From Thinopyrum elongatum (taxonomy: Eukaryota; Streptophyta; Magnoliopsida; Poales; Poaceae): a stretch of 64,000 bases of DNA. The notes under the pieces are model-generated. The model was not told where the DNA came from and did no database searches. It saw nothing but the letters and a program-made list of their open reading frames with translations. Below, piece after piece: positions 44,945 through 57,254 of the stretch (position 1 is the first letter of the stretch; each line of letters begins with the position of its first letter). The DNA lies in assembly GCA_011799875.1 (NCBI GenBank), contig CM022298.1:493747180-493811179 (forward strand), written 5' to 3'. The position numbers and the translations under genes are program-made.

Positions 44945-47900
44945 TGTAACACCCCCTATATTAAGCTACAGAGATCACCCTTTTGATGAGGCCATGTCAT
45001 CATGATTAATAGTGCATAATCATCATTAGCATCATGTTGCATTTCAACTCCTAAGTCAAATTCAAATTTAAATGAAAGTGGGATATAAAAGTTGTCCAAC
45101 ATAGAAACTAAAATGTCAGATAAATAACAAATATTCCAGAGGCTATTCTAAAATTGAAACCAACATCATTGGAATTGGATAAGTGACTCGAACAACCTCA
45201 AACAGTGGATAAAGATAATATTTAATAACCATTTATTAAATCTGAAATAAATATGGAATTATGTTTTGTCCAAACTAATTTTAGGTGTTAAGGAATAATG
45301 CACTGGTATTTATGAAATAGGTCACACTTTTTACAAAAACCATTTGGGGCCTAAACATTTAACAGTAGAGAAAAGAGAATAAAGAAAAGGGAAAAGAAAC
45401 AGAAAAACAAAAGAAAAGAAAAGGCCCCCCTGGCCAACTGGGCCAGGCGGCCCAGCTGGCCGACCCACCTGGCCCAACTGGCCGGCCCAGCCCCATCCCC
45501 TGCCTTATCCCCATGGGGGGGGAAACCCTAACCAGCCACCCCCCACTTCCCCCCTCTCCCGATATATCCCCCCCTCTCCCCCGATTGGATCGGGATCGAG
45601 AGGTGGAGGTCGCCGCGACGCCCCGACCCTGCCGCCCGACGCCGCCCCGTTGCCATTGCCGTTGGACGCCGTCGCCGGAGCGCTCCCCCGCCGGCCTGCT
45701 TCTCCTCTCCGCCGTCGTCCCCGTCTTCCTCCTCGCGCTCCACTGCCCCGTCCCTACGCTCCCTCGGTGAGGCCCCCGGTCCTCCTCTCTCGCTCGCCTG
45801 CCGCGCTCCCGCCGCGCCCACCGTTGCTCCGCTCCGGCCGTGACCACGCCTCGCGCGCTCCGGCCCCGCGCTCACCGCGGTCGGGCCGTGCCCTGGCCAT
45901 GCGCCGCGCCGTCCGGCCGTGCCCGTCGCCCAGCGGTCACCGCGCCCAGCGCCTCGCCCCGCTGAGGCCTCTCTGCCTCGCCGGCCCCTACTCACTACCC
46001 CGCGCGCTGCCTGCGCCTCACCCTCGCCTACCTCTGCCGCCAGTCCCACCTCGCCCCTCTACGCCGCCTCCGGCCACCGGTCCTCCCCCCCCCCGCGGCT
46101 CCAGCCGCGCCGTGGCCGCCGGCCGCGCACCCTCGCGGCCATCTCCCGCGACCGGCGATGGCGCCCTGGCGCGCCCCATCGCCCGTGCCCGTTCGAGCGG
46201 GTTCGCCCGCCCGTTACCCGTACCCAGCGCCCGTTAAGTCCCCCTGGCCCATTGACATGTGGGGCCCAGCCCCAGAACGTTTTAATAAAAAGGAAATAAA
46301 AATAAAAATAAAAATAATAAAAATAATTAATTAATTAGTTAATTAATCCTGATTAGGTTAATTTAATTAACTAATTAGTGTTAATTAAACAGTAATATAA
46401 TTAGTTAACCCTAATTAATTTAACAGTCTATGACAGGTGGGACCCACCCTGTCAGGGCGCCTGCTGACATCAGCATGATGTCATGCTGACATCATCGCAG
46501 CACTGTTTCGGATAATGTTGAATTAAATAATTAATTAAAATTTCAGAAATTAATAAAAACTTTAGAAAATCATATCTTTTAAACCGTAACTCCGATGAAA
46601 ATATTTTATACATGAAACTTGCTCAGAACGACGATACGAACCCGGATACGCCCTCGGTATCTCCGTCAGACGCCCGCAGCTATGAGAACGTTGAACAATT
46701 AGACCGATTTCGATAAATGAATAGTGTCCAACTTTAATTAAATAAATCCGAATAAATTCCTAAATTAACTAAATCGTTTAGTTAGGCTGTATATCACCCC
46801 CGGCATATCATTTAGACATGTCATGCATCCCTGTTGCATCATTGCCGTGTGTTTACTGTTTCTTCCCCCTCTTCTCTTCGGTAGACTACGAGACCGACGC
46901 AGCTGCTGGTGCCCCGACCGACTACGTTGTTGACGACCCCTACTTGCCAGAGCAACCAGGCAAGCCCCCCCCCTTGATCACCAGATATCGCCTATTCTCC
47001 TCTATACTGCTTGCATTAGAGTAGTGTAGCATGTTACTGCTTTCCGTTAATCCTATTCTGCTGCATAGCCTGTCATTGTTGCTACTGTTGTTGATACCTT
47101 ACCTGCAATCCTAAATACTTAGTATAGGATGCTAGTTTATCATCATTGGCCCTGCATTCTTGTCAGTCTGCCTTGCTATACTATCGGGCCGTGATCACTC
47201 GGGAGGTGATCACGGGTGTATACTATACACATATGCATACTATACAAATGGTGACTAAAGTCGGGTCGGCTCGAAGAGTACCCGCGAGTGATTCACGGAT
47301 TGGGGGCTGAAAGGACCTTTGTCCCAACGGCCCTTTGAGTGGATCTTTGTGGCGGAGCGACAGGGCAGGTTGAGACCACCTAGGAGACAGGTGGGCCAAG
47401 CCCTGGTCGGCGTTCGCGTTTACTTCATAATAACACGCTTAACGAGATTGGATATTTGATCTGAGTCTGGCCACTGGCCTATACGCACTAACCAACTACG
47501 CGGGAGTAGTTATGGGTATCCCGGCGTCGTGGTATCAGCTGAAGCCTTCTTGACGTCAGCGACTGAGCGGCGCGCGCCGTGTTGGACCGCGCTAACGTAA
47601 CCGCCGTGATCGTGTGGGTTGCTAGGTCTGCTCGCGGCCGCGTACGCAACGTGCAGGAGCGCACTGGGCGATGGGCCCAGACCCCAGGGTGCCTAGGATT
47701 AGTCCGGCGTGCTGACCTCTCTGTTGAGCCTAGGTGGGGCTGCGACGTGTGGATCTTCCGAGGCCGGGCATGACCCAGGAAAGTGTGTCCGGCCAAAGGG
47801 GATCGAGCGTGTTGGGGAATATGTGGTGCACCCCTGCAGGGAAGTTTATCTATTCGAATAGCCGTGTCCCTCGGTAAAAGGACGACCCGGAGTTGTATTC

Positions 47901-48679
47901 CGACCTCATGACAACTAGAAATGGATACTTAATAAAACACACCCTTACAAGTGACAGATATAACCCGGTGGTCGCTCTCTCGCATGGTGGCGACGAGGGG
48001 ATCGACGGGTAGGATTATGCTATACGTTGTTGTTTGGTTAACTTCCAACTAATCTCTTCTATTGCTTCAAGATGGAGGCTGCCAGAAGCGTAGTCTTCGA
48101 CAGGACTAGCTATCCCCCTCTTATTCTGGCATTCTGCAGTTCAGTCCACCGATATTGCCTCTTTACACATATACCATGCATATGTAGTATAGATCCTTGC
48201 TTGCGAGTACTTTGGATGAGTACTCACGGTTGCTTTCCCCCTCCTTTTCCCCCCCTTTCCCTTCTTGCTGGTTGTCGCAACCAGATGTTGGAGCCCAGGA
48301 GCCAGACGCCACCTTCGACGACTACTACCACCAGGACGGAGCCTACTACTACGTCCAGGACGCCGACGACCAGGAGTAGTTAGGAGGATCCCAGGCAGGA
48401 GGCCCTGCGCCTGTTCGATCTGTTGTATCCCTGTTTGTGCTAGCCATCTTATGGCACCTTGTTTAACCTATGTCTGTACTCAGATATTGTTGCTTCCGCT
48501 GACTCGTCTATGATCGAGCATTTGTATTCGAGCCCTCGTGGCCCCTGGCTTGTATTATGATGCTTGTATGACTTATTTATGTTTTAGAGTTGTGTTGTGA
48601 TATCTTCCCGTGAGTCCCTGATCTTGATCGTACACGTTTGCGTGCATGATTAGTGTACGATCGAGCAGGGGGCGCCACA
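44945..48679 (+). repeat. Chromovirus LTR 3 (3735 bp)
   Basis: It starts exactly at TGTAACACCCCC, joined to RNase H coding sequence without a polypurine tract, and ends at 48679 before the TSD TAGTA. It is the cleanest of the three LTRs. Confidence 0.9.
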
Positions 48680-48684
48680 TAGTA

Positions 48685-50101
48685 GATGAGTTCCGGCAGC
48701 ACGACGTCATGGTGACGGTGATGGTGAACTAGACGGAGGAGAATAGAATCACACTGGGCTTATAATTATGAGGATTAGAGGTAGCAAGGGCTAGCTCTAA
48801 TTAATCAACTAGGACCAACTAGAGGAGGCTCAAAAACTTGTGTTCTAGGGGCTAGCCCTGCTCGTCTATTTATATGTTGAGCCGTGGGGTCGTTACTTGG
48901 GGAGAGGGCCTCCCCAAAGCCGGTTAGGAATGCAAAGAAGAGTCCTTCTCGGACTCCAGGGCCAAATGCCACGGTTCCTAGCGTTTACGTAAATGCCACG
49001 GACTACGGCGTCTGTCCCAGGGGGTAGACGCCAGGAACCTTGGCGTCTAGCCCCTGCCCTCCAAGAAAACCCCTTTGCGCACTGTCTTAAGGACACGTGG
49101 GCTTTACCCCTTGGCCCAACCATATCATCATATATATCAATCATTACCTCCGGACCATTCTAGAGCTCCTCGTAATGTCTGTGATCTCATCCGGGGTCCG
49201 AACAACATTCGGTCACCAACATACATAACTCATATAATATTATATCATCAACGAACGTTAAGCTTGCAGACCCTATGGGTTCGAGAATGATGTAGACATG
49301 ACCGAGACACTTCTCCGATCAATAACCAATAGCGGGACCTGGGTGCCCATATTGGTTCCTACATATTCTACGAAGATCTTTATCGGTCGAACCTTTATGA
49401 CAACATACGTAGTTCCCTTTGTCCGTCGGTATGTTACTTGCCCAAGATTCGATCGTTGTATCTCCATACCTATTTCAATCTCATTACCGGCAAGCCTCTT
49501 TACTCATTCCGTAATACATCATCTTGTATCTAACTCCTTAGTCACTTTGCTTGCAAGCTTCTTGTGATGCTGTATTACCGAGAGGGCCCAGAGATACCTC
49601 TCCGTCATACGGAGTGACAAATCCCAATCTTGATTCACGCCAACTCAACAGACACCTTCGGAGATACCTGTAGAGCACCTTTATGATCACCCAGTTATGA
49701 AGTGATGTTTGATAGCACACAAGGTATTCCTCTTGTATCCAGGAGTTGCATGATCTCATGGTCTAAGGAATATGTATTTGACATGAAGAAAGTAGTAGCA
49801 AAAACTAAACGATCATATGCTATGCTAGCGGATGGGTCTTGTCCATCACATCATTCTCCTAATGATGTGATCCCGTTATCAAGTGACAACACATGTCTAT
49901 GGTCAGGAAACCTTAACCATCTTTTGATCAACGAGCTAGTCTAGTAGAGGCTTACTAGGGACTTAGTATTTGTTTATGTATTCACACATGTATTTAAGTT
50001 TCCGATCAATACAATTATAGCATGAATAATAAACCTTTATCATGATTAAGGAAATATAATAATAACCACTTTATTATTGCCTCTAGGGCATATTTCCAAC
50101 A
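48685..50101 (-). repeat. Angela left LTR, inner 1417 bp
   Basis: It continues the LTR interrupted at 27260. It ends CTAGGGCATATTTCCAACA at 50101; just inside lies the polypurine tract (minus strand AAGTGGGATAC at 50102-50112). Confidence 0.92.
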
Positions 50102-50406
50102 GTATCCCACTTGCACTAGAGTCAATAATCTAGATTACATAGTAATGAATCTAACACCGATGGAGTCTTGGTGCTAATCATTTTTTGCCCGTGGAAGAGG
50201 TTTAGTCAACGGGTCTGCCACATTCAGATCCGTATGTACTTTGCAAATTTCTATGTAGATCCCACCACGACGCTCTGCTTAGAAGTGCAGCAACTAACAG
50301 CTCCACCATTCAATACAAATACGTATCCGGTTTGCGACTTAGAGTCATCCGGATCTGTGTCAAAGCTAGCATCGATGTAACCCTTTATGACGAGCTCTTC
50401 GTCACC
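50102..50406 (-). pseudogene. Angela RNase H remnant and polypurine tract
   Basis: Minus-strand text shows ELVIKGYIDASFDTDPDDS and a following RNase H segment, then an abrupt jump to VHTDLNVADPLTKPLP near 50200. The middle of RNase H (estimated about 200 bp) is deleted. A stop separates this from RT at 50407. The polypurine tract lies at 50102-50112. Confidence 0.75.
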
Positions 50407-51513
50407 TCAATAAGCGAGAAACATACCCTTGGTCCTTTTCAGGTACTTCAGGATATTCTTGACTGCTGTCCAGTGATCCACTCCTAGATTACTTTGGTAC
50501 CTCCCTGCCAAACTTATGGCAAGGCATACATCAGGTCTGGTACACAGCATGGCATACATTACAGAACCTATGGCTGAGGCATAGGGAATGACTTTCATTC
50601 TCTCTCTATCTTCTGCCGTGGTTGGACTTTGAGTCTGACTCAATTTCACACCTTGCAACACAGGCAAGAACCCTTTCTTTGACTGGTCCATTTTGAACTT
50701 CTTCAGAACTTTGTCAAGGTATGCGCTTTGTGAAAGTCCTATTAAGCGTCTCGATCTATCCCTATAGATCTTGATGCCCAATATGTAAGCAGCTTCACCG
50801 AGGTCTTTCATTGAAAAATTCTTATTCAAATATCCTTTTATGCTATCCAGAAATTCTATATCATTTCCAATCAGCAATATGTCATCCACATATAATATCA
50901 GAAATGCTACAGAGCTCCCACTCACTTTCTTGTAAATACATGCTTCACCGTAAGTCTGTATAAAGCCAAATGCTTTGATCACCTCATCAAAATGTATATT
51001 CCAACACCGAGATGCCTGCACCAGTCCATAGATGGATCGCTGGAGCTTGCACACTTTGTTAGCACCCTTACGATCGACAAAACCTTCTGGTTGCATCATA
51101 TACAACTCTTCTTTAAGAAACCCATTAAGGAATGTAGTTTTGACGTCCATTTGCTAGATTTCATAATCATAAAATGCGGAAATTGCTAACATGGTTCTGA
51201 CAGACTTAAGCGTCGCTATGGGTGAGAAAGTCTCATCATAGTCAACCCCTCGAACTTGTCGAAAACCTTTTGCGACAAGTCGAGCTTTGTAGACAGTGAT
51301 ATTACCATCAGCATTCGTCTTCCTCTTGAAGATCCATTTATTCTCAACGGCTTGCCGATCATCGGGCAAGTCCACCAAAGTCCACACTTTGTTCTCATAC
51401 ATGGATCCTATCTCAGATTTCATGGCCTCAAGCCATTTATCGGAATCTGGGCTCATCATAGCTTCTTCATAGTTCGTAGGTTCACCGTTGTCTAACAACA
51501 TGACTTCCAGCAC
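50407..51513 (-). pseudogene. Angela reverse transcriptase
   Basis: Two open stretches, 51513-51154 and 51150-50407, are separated by a TAG just before MDVKTTFLNGFL. Copia RT blocks are visible: KWLEAMKSEIGSMYENKVW, NKWIFKRKTNADG, YKARLVAKGF, MDVKTTFLNG, and YVDDILLIGND with the catalytic Asp pair intact, then SMKDLGEAAYILGI. Apart from the in-frame stop and the stop at 50407, the domain is well preserved. Confidence 0.9.
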
Positions 51514-51707
51514 AGGATTACCGTACCACTCTGGTGCGATATGTGTTCTGGTCGACCTACAGGTTCAGTAGTAACTTGATCATGATCATCATATGCTTCC
51601 TCTCTGGTTAGTGTAGGCATCACGGGAACGGTTTTCTCTGATGTGCTACTTTCCAATTCGAGAGAAGGTACAACTACCTCATCAAGTTCTATTTTCCTCC
51701 CACTCAC
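51492..51707 (-). pseudogene. Angela integrase-RT linker
   Basis: SGRKIELDEVVVPSLELE follows the stop at 51708. The linker is acidic and Ser/Thr-rich, then leaves frame near the start of the RT part (51513), so a one- or two-base indel lies close to 51.53 kb. Confidence 0.6.
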
Positions 51708-52916
51708 TTATTTCGAGAGAAACCCCTTCTCTAGAAATGACCCATTCTTAGCAACAAAGATTTTGCCTTCGGATCTGTGGTAGAAGGTATACCCAATAGT
51801 TTCTTTAGGGTATCCTATGAAGACGCACTTCTCCACTTTGGGTTCGAGCTTATCAGGCTGAAGTCTTTTGACATAAGCGTCACATCCCCAAACTTTAAGA
51901 AACGGCAGCTTAGGTTTCTTGCCAAACCATAGTTCATACGGTGTCGTCTCAACGGATTTAGACGGTGCCCTATTGAACATGAATGCAGCTGTCTCTAATG
52001 CATAACCCCAAAACAATAATGGCAAATCGGTAAGAGACATCATAGATCGCACCATATCTAATAAAGTACGGTTACGACATTCAGACAAACCATTACGTTG
52101 TGGTGTTCTAGGTGGCGTGAGTTGTGAAACAATTCCACATTGTCTTAAATGAAGGCCAAACTCGTAACTCAAATATTCACCTCCGTGATCAGATCTTAGA
52201 AACTTTATTTTCTTGTTATGATGATTCTCCACTTCACTCTGAAATTCTTTGAACTTTTCAAATGTTTCAGACTTGTGTTTCATCAAGTAGATATATCCAT
52301 ACCCACTCAAATCATCTGTGAAGTTTAGAAAATAACGATACCCATCGCGTGCTTCAACACTCATTGGACCGCATACATCGGTATGTATTATTTCCAACAA
52401 GTCATTAGCTCGCTCCATTGTTCCAGAGAACGGGGTTTTAGCCATCTTACCCATGAGGCATGGTTCGCAAGTATCAAATGATTCATAATCAAGTGATTCC
52501 AAAAGTCCATCCGCATGGAGTTTCTTCATGCGCTTTACACCAATATGACCTAAACGGCAATGCCACAAGTATGTTGCACTATCATTATCAACTTTGCATC
52601 TTTTGGCATCAATATTATGAATATGTGTATCACTACGATCGAGATTCAACAAGAATAGACCATTCACTAAGGGTGCATGACCATAAAAGATGTTACTCAT
52701 ATAAATAGAACAACCATTATTCTCTGACTTAAATGAATAACCGTCTCGCAATAAACAAGATCCAGATATAATGTTCATGCTCAACGCTGGCACCAAATAA
52801 CAATTACTGAGGTCTAAAACTGATCCCGAAGGTAGATGCAGAGGCAGCGTGCCGACGGCGATCACATCAACCTTGGAACCATTCCCGACGCGCATCGTCA
52901 CCTCGTCCTTAGCCAA
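51708..52916 (-). pseudogene. Angela integrase
   Basis: GAG-pre-integrase zinc region: WHCRLGHIGVKRMKKLH, then CEPCLMGK. Catalytic core: HTDVCGPM (first Asp), RSDHGGEY (second Asp), GLSECRNRTLLDMVRSMM (Glu). Then WGYALETAAFMFNRAPSKS and a C-terminal KVEKCVFIGYP block. The frame opens just after the stop at 52920 and ends at a stop at 51708. The whole integrase is present. Confidence 0.92.
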
Positions 52917-52919
52917 TCT

Positions 52920-53879
52920 TCATTTATTCTGTAGCTCCTGTTTCGAGTTACAAATATGAGCAACTGAACCAGTATCAAATACCCAGACGCTTCTACGAGC
53001 ATTATTAAGGAACACATCTATAAAATGTATATCAAATATACCTTTGTTCATTTTGCCATCCTTCTTATCCGCCAAGTATTTGGGGTAGTTCTGCTTCCAG
53101 TGACCATTTCCTTTGCAGTAGAAGCACTCGGTTTCAGGCTTGGATCCAGCTTTGGGATTCTTCACGGGAGCGGCAACTTGCTTGCCGTTCTTCTTGAAGT
53201 CCCCTTTCTTTCCCTTGCCCTTTTTCTTGAAACTAGTGGTCTTGTTAACCATCAATACTTGATGCTCCTTCTTGATTTCTACCTCCGCCGATTTCAGCAT
53301 CACGAAGAGCTCGGGAATCATTTTCGTCATCCCTTGCATATTATAGTTCATCACGAAGCCTTTGTAGCTTGGTAGCAGTGATTGAAGAACTCTATCAATA
53401 ACACACTCATCTGGAAGATCAATTCCTAGCTGAGTCAAGTGGTTGTGGTACCCAGACATTCTGAGTATGTGTTCACTGACAGAACTGTTCTCCTCCATCT
53501 TACAGCTAAAGAAATTGTTGGAGACTTCATATCTCTCAACCCGGGCATTAGCTTGAAATATCAATTTCAGCTCTTGGAACATCTCGTATGCTCCATGGCG
53601 TTCAAAACACTTTTGAAGTCCTGGTTCCAAGTCGTAAAGCATGGCACACTGAACTATCGAGTAGTCATCAGATCGAGCTTGCCAGACGTTCATAACGTAT
53701 GCATCAGCTCCTGCAGCAGGTCTGTCACCTAGCGGTGCATCAAGGACATAATTCTTCTGTGCAGCAATGAGGATAATCCTCAAGTTACGGACCCAGTCCG
53801 TGTAGTTGCTACCATCATCTTTCAACTTAGCTTTCTCTAGGAACGCATTAAAATTCAAGGGAACGGTAGCACGGGCCAT
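52920..53879 (-). pseudogene. Angela gag and aspartic protease start
   Basis: ATG at 53877-53879 (MARATVPLNFNAFLEKAKL); an in-frame upstream start at 53924 is less likely. Capsid region residues ~10-215 (DDGSNYTDWVRNLRIIL, VSEHILRMSGYHNHL), a Lys-rich linker, and a zinc knuckle CFYCKGNGHWKQNY in which the last ligand is Tyr (codon 53085-53087) instead of Cys. The protease begins with VFDTGSVAHICNS. A stop at 52920 cuts the protease from the rest of the polyprotein. Confidence 0.88.
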
Positions 53880-55134
53880 TGATCTACAACATAGATTTGC
53901 AAAGACTATTATGACTAATTTCATGATAAATTTTAGTTCAAATAATCAAATTACTAATGAACTCCCACTTAAATCAACATCCCTCAAGTTGTCTAAGTGA
54001 TACATGATCCAAATCAACTAACCCATGTCCGATCATCACGTGAGATGGGGTAGTCTTCAATGGTGAACATCTCCATGTTGATCATATCTACTATATGACT
54101 CATGTTCGACCTTCCGGTCTCCGGTGTTTCGAGACCATGTCTATACATGCTAGGCTTGTCAAGTATAACTGTTCTGCATGTGCAAAACTGGTTTACACCC
54201 ATTGTATGTGAACGTAGAGTCTATGACACCCGATCATCACAAGGTGCTTCGAAACGACGAACTTTAGCAACAGTGCATACTCGGGGAGAACACTTTTATC
54301 TTGAAATTAAGTGAAGGGATCATCTTATAATGCTACCATCGTTCTAAGCAAAATAAAATGCATAAAGGATAAACATCACATGCAATCAAAATATGTGACA
54401 TGATATGGCCATCATCATCTTGTGCTTTTGATCTCCATCTCCAAAGCAACGGCATGATCTCCATCGTCACCGGCATGACACCTTGATCTACATCGTTGCG
54501 TCGGGGCCGTCTCGCCAACTATTGCTTCTACACCTATTGCTAACGCATAGTGATAAAGTAAAGCAATTACATGGCGCTTTAGTGATTGACACGCAGGTCA
54601 TACGATAAACTAAAGACAACCCTAAGGCTCCTGCCTGTTGTCGTACTCATCGACATGCAAGTCGTGAACTTATTACAAAACATGATCATCTCATACATTA
54701 ACATATATCATATCACGTCTTGACCATATCACATCATAACATACCCTGCAAAAACAAGTTAAACATCATCTACTTTGTTGTTGCAAGTTTTACGTGGCTG
54801 CTACGGGCAACTAGCAAGAGCCGTTCTTACCTACGCAAAACCACCACGGTGATTTTCAAGTTGCCTTTTAACCTTATGCAAGGACCGCCGTAGTTAAATA
54901 AGATTCAACTAAAGTAGGAGAAACAGACACCTGCCAGCCACCTTTATGCAAAACAAGTTGCAAGCCAGTCGGTGGAACCGGTCTCATGTACGTGGACATG
55001 TAAGGTTGGTCCGAGCCACTTCATCCCACAATACCGCCTAATCAAAATAAGACATTGGAGGTAAGCAATATGAACATCACCGCCCACAACTCCTTTATGT
55101 TCTACTCGTGCAGATCATCTACCCATAGACCTAT
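53880..55134 (-). other. Angela untranslated leader
   Basis: The stretch between primer-binding site and gag start holds only short open frames in all phases and no recognised domain. BARE/Angela elements normally have a long leader here. Confidence 0.7.
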
Positions 55135-55147
55135 CTCATGATGCCAC
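55135..55147 (-). other. Angela primer-binding site, mutated
   Basis: Minus strand GTGGCATCATGAG next to the LTR; the expected initiator tRNA-Met site begins TGGTATCAGAG, so this copy has point changes. Confidence 0.6.
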
Positions 55148-56829
55148 TGTAGGGAAACGTTGCATGGAAAACAAAAAAATTCTACGCACACGCAAGATCT
55201 ATCCATGGAGATGCATAGCTACAAGAGGGGGGAGCATCTACATACCCTTGTAGATAGCTAAGCGAAAGCGTTTATCATCGCGGTTGATGTAGTCATACTC
55301 CTTCATGACCCGTTCCGATCAAGCACTGAACGTACGGCACCTCCGCATTCAGCACACGTTCAGCTCGATGACGTCCTCGCCTTCTTGATCCAGTAAGAGG
55401 GGTGAAGTAGTAGATGAGTTCCGGCAGCACGACGGCGTGGTGACGGTGGTGGTGAACTAGAGGGAGGAGATTAGAACCACATTGGGCTTCTAATTATGAG
55501 GATTAGAAGTAGCGAGGGCTAGCTCCAATTAATCAACTAGGACCAACTAGAGGAGGCTCAAAAACTTGTGTTCTAGGGGCTAGCCCTGCTCCTCTAATTA
55601 TATGTTGAGCCCTGGGGTCGTTACTTGGGGAGAGGGCATCCCCAAAGTCGGTTAGGAACGCAAAGAAGAGTCCTTCACGGACTCCAAGGCCAAACGCCAC
55701 GGTTCCTGGCGTTTACGTAAACGCCACGTACTACGGCGTCTCTCCCAGGGGGTAGATGCCAGGAACCTTGGCGTCTAGCCCCTGCCCTCCGAGAAAACCC
55801 CTTTGTGCATTGTCTTAAGGCCTCGTGGGCCTTACCCCTTGGCCCAACCATATCATCATATATATCAATCTTTACCTCCAGACCATTCCGGAGCTCCTCG
55901 TCATGTCCGTGATCTCATCCGGGACTCCGAACAACATTCGGTCACCAACATACATAACTCATAATATTATATCGTCAACGAACGTTAAGTGTGCGGAACC
56001 TACGGGTTCGAGAATGATGTAGACATGACCGAGACGCTTCTCCGATCAATAACCAATAGCGGGACCTGGATGCCCATATTGGTTCCTACATATTCTACAA
56101 AGATCTTTATCGGTCGAACCTTTATGACAGCATACGTAGTTCCCTCTGTCCGTCGGTATGTTACTTGCCCAAGATTCGATCGTCGGTATCTCCATACCTA
56201 GTTCAATCTCGTTACCGGCAAGTCTCTTTACTCGTTTCGTAATACATCATCTTGTAACTAACTCCTTAGTCACTTTGCTTACAAGCTTCTTGTGATGATG
56301 TATTACCGAGAGGGCCTAGAGATACCTCTCCGTCATACGGAGTGACAAATCCCAACCTTGATTCACGCCAACTCAACAGACACCTTCGGAGATACCTGTA
56401 GAGCACCTTTATGATCACCCAGTTACGAAGTGACGTTTGACAACACACAAGGAATTCCCCCGGTATACGGGAGTTGCATGATCTCATGGTCGAAGGAATA
56501 TGTATTTGACATTAAGAAAGCAGTAGCAAAAACTGAACGATCATATGCTATGCTAACGGATGGGTCTTGTCCATCACATCATTCTCCTAATGATGTGATC
56601 CCGTTATCAAGTGACAACACATGTCTATGGTCAGGAAACCTTAACCATCTTTTGATCAACGAGCTAGTCTAGTAGAGGCTTACTAGGGACTTAGTATTTG
56701 TTTATGTATTCACACATGTATTTAAGTTTTCGATCAATACAATTATAGCATGAATAATAACCCTTTATCATGATTAAGGATATATAATAATAACCACTTT
56801 ATTATTGCCTCTAGGGCACATTTCCAACA
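55148..56829 (-). repeat. Angela right (5') LTR, 1682 bp
   Basis: Plus-strand ends are TGTAGGGAAACG (55148; TGTTGGG in the other LTR) and CATTTCCAACA (56829). It is collinear with the left LTR, with scattered substitutions. It is followed by the TSD ATACG. Confidence 0.93.
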
Positions 56830-57254
56830 ATACGAACATACTCATCCACAAGATCACCAGGAATTCCATACGCAAGCATGCGGATAGCCGCAGTGCATTT
56901 CTGGTAAGAAGAGAAGACAAGCTTGCCAAGGGCATCCTCTTTGCACTCAAAGTAAGGGTCATATGCTACCACTCCCTCCCGAATACGATTGAACACATGT
57001 CTCGCCATACGGAAGCGGCGGTGAAATTGGTGTGGTTTGAAGAGTGCGCTATTCTCAAAGTAATCGACATAGAGAAGGGTGTGGCCTTTCTCCCTATTGC
57101 GGTTCAAGGCCGGAACATGGCTGGGGATTGATCCCTTGAACCGAGGCCGCTTCCTACTGATGTGGTCGTGGACGACCAATGCAGCCGCCACAGTGTCTTC
57201 ATCATCCGATGAACAAATGAAGTTGTGAAAGAAAAACTCATCCCCGCTATCCAT
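56830..57254 (-). pseudogene. PIF/Harbinger transposase, N-terminal third
   Basis: ATG at 57252-57254 (MDSGDEFFFHNF) is used as a conservative start. An acidic N-terminus with DDEDTVAAALVVHDH is followed by RKRPRFKGSIPSH, NREKGHTLLYVDYF, FRRRFRM-like helices (HQFHRRFRMARHVFNRI) and GIPGDLVDEYVRI at the insertion point. The frame continues across the Angela TSD into 26989. Just upstream another frame (57255-57295) looks coding (VFDALLT-like), suggesting that a one-base indel truncated the true N-terminus. Confidence 0.85.

Larger units (their letters stand above)
27261..48679 (+). mobile_element. Tekay/Del-type chromovirus, three-LTR tandem form, TSD TAGTA
   Basis: TAGTA flanks the unit at 27256-27260 and 48680-48684. 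Three long LTRs (27261-30939, 36819-40682, 44945-48679) begin TGTAACACCCCC and end GCGCCACA. Between the first two lies a whole internal domain: Met-type primer site, upstream frame, gag, protease, RT, RNase H, integrase, chromodomain, polypurine tract. Between the last two lies a partial copy that stops in RNase H. Known: LTRs over 3 kb, the TGTAACACC start and a C-terminal chromodomain fit the Tekay/Del branch of chromoviruses. Odd: the tandem order, and a high density of one-base indels in 30.9-43.5 kb. Confidence 0.9.
26995..56829 (-). mobile_element. Angela/BARE/WIS-type copia retrotransposon, TSD ATACG
   Basis: On the plus strand it begins TGTTGGGAAACG and ends CTAGGGCACATTTCCAACA. The target duplication ATACG is at 26990-26994 and 56830-56834, inside the Harbinger transposase frame. 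LTRs: left 26995-27260 plus 48685-50101 (about 1683 bp without insert) and right 55148-56829 (1682 bp). The internal domain at 50102-55147 codes on the minus strand for gag, protease, integrase, RT and a truncated RNase H, the Ty1/copia order. Several stops and a deletion make it inactive. The left LTR holds the 21-kb chromovirus insertion. Near-equal LTR lengths suggest a moderately young insertion. Confidence 0.95.

Noticed and set aside
43466..44986. 506-codon frame as a host gene
   Set aside because: It is chromovirus RT and RNase H; the first codons lie in the duplicated seam and the last in LTR 3.
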